Positions 63,785 through 64,000 of a stretch of DNA of 64,000 nt are shown in pieces. Below the pieces are notes generated by a model. The model worked only from the letters and a program-made list of their open reading frames with translations, did not search any database and was not told the origin of the DNA. The stretch lies in the NCBI GenBank assembly GCA_937891765.1, contig CALAGQ010000037.1, positions 62,001 through 126,000 on the forward strand, in the 5' to 3' direction. The translations under genes and the position numbers were made by a program. Position 1 is the stretch's first letter. Each line of letters starts with the position of its first letter. The DNA comes from an uncultured Nitrospina sp. Lineage in GTDB: Bacteria; Nitrospinota; Nitrospinia; Nitrospinales; VA-1.

Positions 63785-64000
63785 CTATCGACGCAGAATA
63801 TTTACCATATGTTTGCGGATGCTACCACGCTGATACACAATTTCGATCCTGCGGTTGGAGGCCCGCCCTTGTAGGCTGTCATTGGGAACTTTGGGCCGGT
63901 ATTGTGCAAAAGCCTCGATAGACAAATTTTTTGGGTCGAAACCTGCCGCAACCAGCTTCCTGGCCACTTCCGCAGCACGGGAAGCAGACAACTCCCAGTT
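63785..64000 (-). CDS. OmpA/MotB-family peptidoglycan-binding domain, C-terminal end (cut by window edge)
   Basis: The frame is open to the end of the window, so this is the last 71 codons of a larger gene. The visible part is NWELSASRAAEVARKLVAAGF, YRPKVPNDSLQGRASNRRIEIVYQ and a short basic tail. This is the end of an OmpA-type peptidoglycan-binding domain, with the NWELS-x-RA motif common in MotB and in MotB-like proteins. It may be a flagellar stator component, since the genome has fliDS, but Pal/OmpA-like envelope proteins are also possible. Confidence 0.8.
   Translation of the reverse strand, partial: NWELSASRAAEVARKLVAAGFDPKNLSIEAFAQYRPKVPNDSLQGRASNRRIEIVYQRGSIRKHMVNILRR

Noticed and set aside
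63700..63790. Possible FMN riboswitch before the riboflavin genes
   Set aside because: Only 39 bases separate ribD from the upstream gene, too short for the aptamer, and no conserved FMN-box sequence is seen.
1..64000. CRISPR arrays, insertion sequences, prophage or integrase genes
   Set aside because: No regularly spaced repeats, transposase or integrase motifs, or terminal inverted repeats were seen anywhere in the window.

Overview
The window is a 64 kb piece of a bacterial chromosome with about 60 protein genes and no rRNA, tRNA, CRISPR array, insertion sequence or phage gene that I could recognise. The gene set suggests a motile, Gram-negative, autotrophy-capable bacterium: FliD/FliS, a CusCBA-type tripartite efflux pump, succinyl-CoA ligase close to a four-gene ferredoxin-dependent 2-oxoacid oxidoreductase (a pair used in the reductive TCA cycle), IHF-alpha next to a MerR regulator, an EF-G-like paralogue and a TatD/radical-SAM fusion. 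Together with the moderate GC content this fits a Nitrospinota (Nitrospina-like) genome best. Nitrospirota or a deltaproteobacterial lineage remain possible, and the assignment is inference.

Layout. 1-2485: the tail of metG, a TatD/radical-SAM fusion and DUF423. 2533-4592 (minus): DUF2892 with a structured leader, msrA, a parvulin and an exported unknown. 4856-13160 (minus): a peptide-amidoligase cluster made of a circularly permuted ATP-grasp, an alpha-E protein, a transglutaminase-DUF2126 protein, a possible 46-residue ORF, a class II glutamine-amidotransferase-like/transglutaminase fusion and a truncated receiver domain. 13482-20765: a stomatin-like protein, then the efflux operon with a small Cys-rich secreted protein at its head. 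20908-26756 (plus): DUF4175-like coiled-coil membrane protein, peptidase-MA/TPR protein and MoxR ATPase. 26790-29777: an RNase H-like nuclease and fliD-fliS behind a sigma-28-like promoter. 30024-32050: sucCD. 32156-33461: three small unknown genes. 33696-36965: 2-oxoacid:ferredoxin oxidoreductase alpha, beta, gamma and ferredoxin subunits behind a strong sigma-70-like promoter and a 21-bp palindrome.

37054-45574 (plus) is a long housekeeping run: ndk, exported unknown, FmdB zinc ribbon, a 6-pyruvoyl-tetrahydropterin-synthase-type enzyme overlapping folE, phoH, ybeY, HIT hydrolase, mutS, an NDP-sugar epimerase and DUF4390. 45639-52806: GAF-domain protein, NtrY-like kinase without an adjacent NtrX, small unknowns, a predicted zinc metallopeptidase and a redoxin. 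52887-64000 (minus): merR, ihfA, EF-G-like protein, der, cell-wall amidase, phosphoesterase, nusB, the riboflavin genes ribH-ribBA-ribE-ribD and the end of an OmpA/MotB-like gene.

The best candidate for an under-described system is the amidoligase cluster at 4856-13160. It has an ATP-grasp ligase, two transglutaminase-like proteins that keep their Cys-His-Asp residues, a glutamine-amidotransferase-like domain without its nucleophile Cys, and a broken receiver domain in frame behind a TGA. Second is the DUF4175/peptidase-MA/MoxR operon, which lacks the DUF58 and VWA genes that usually accompany MoxR.
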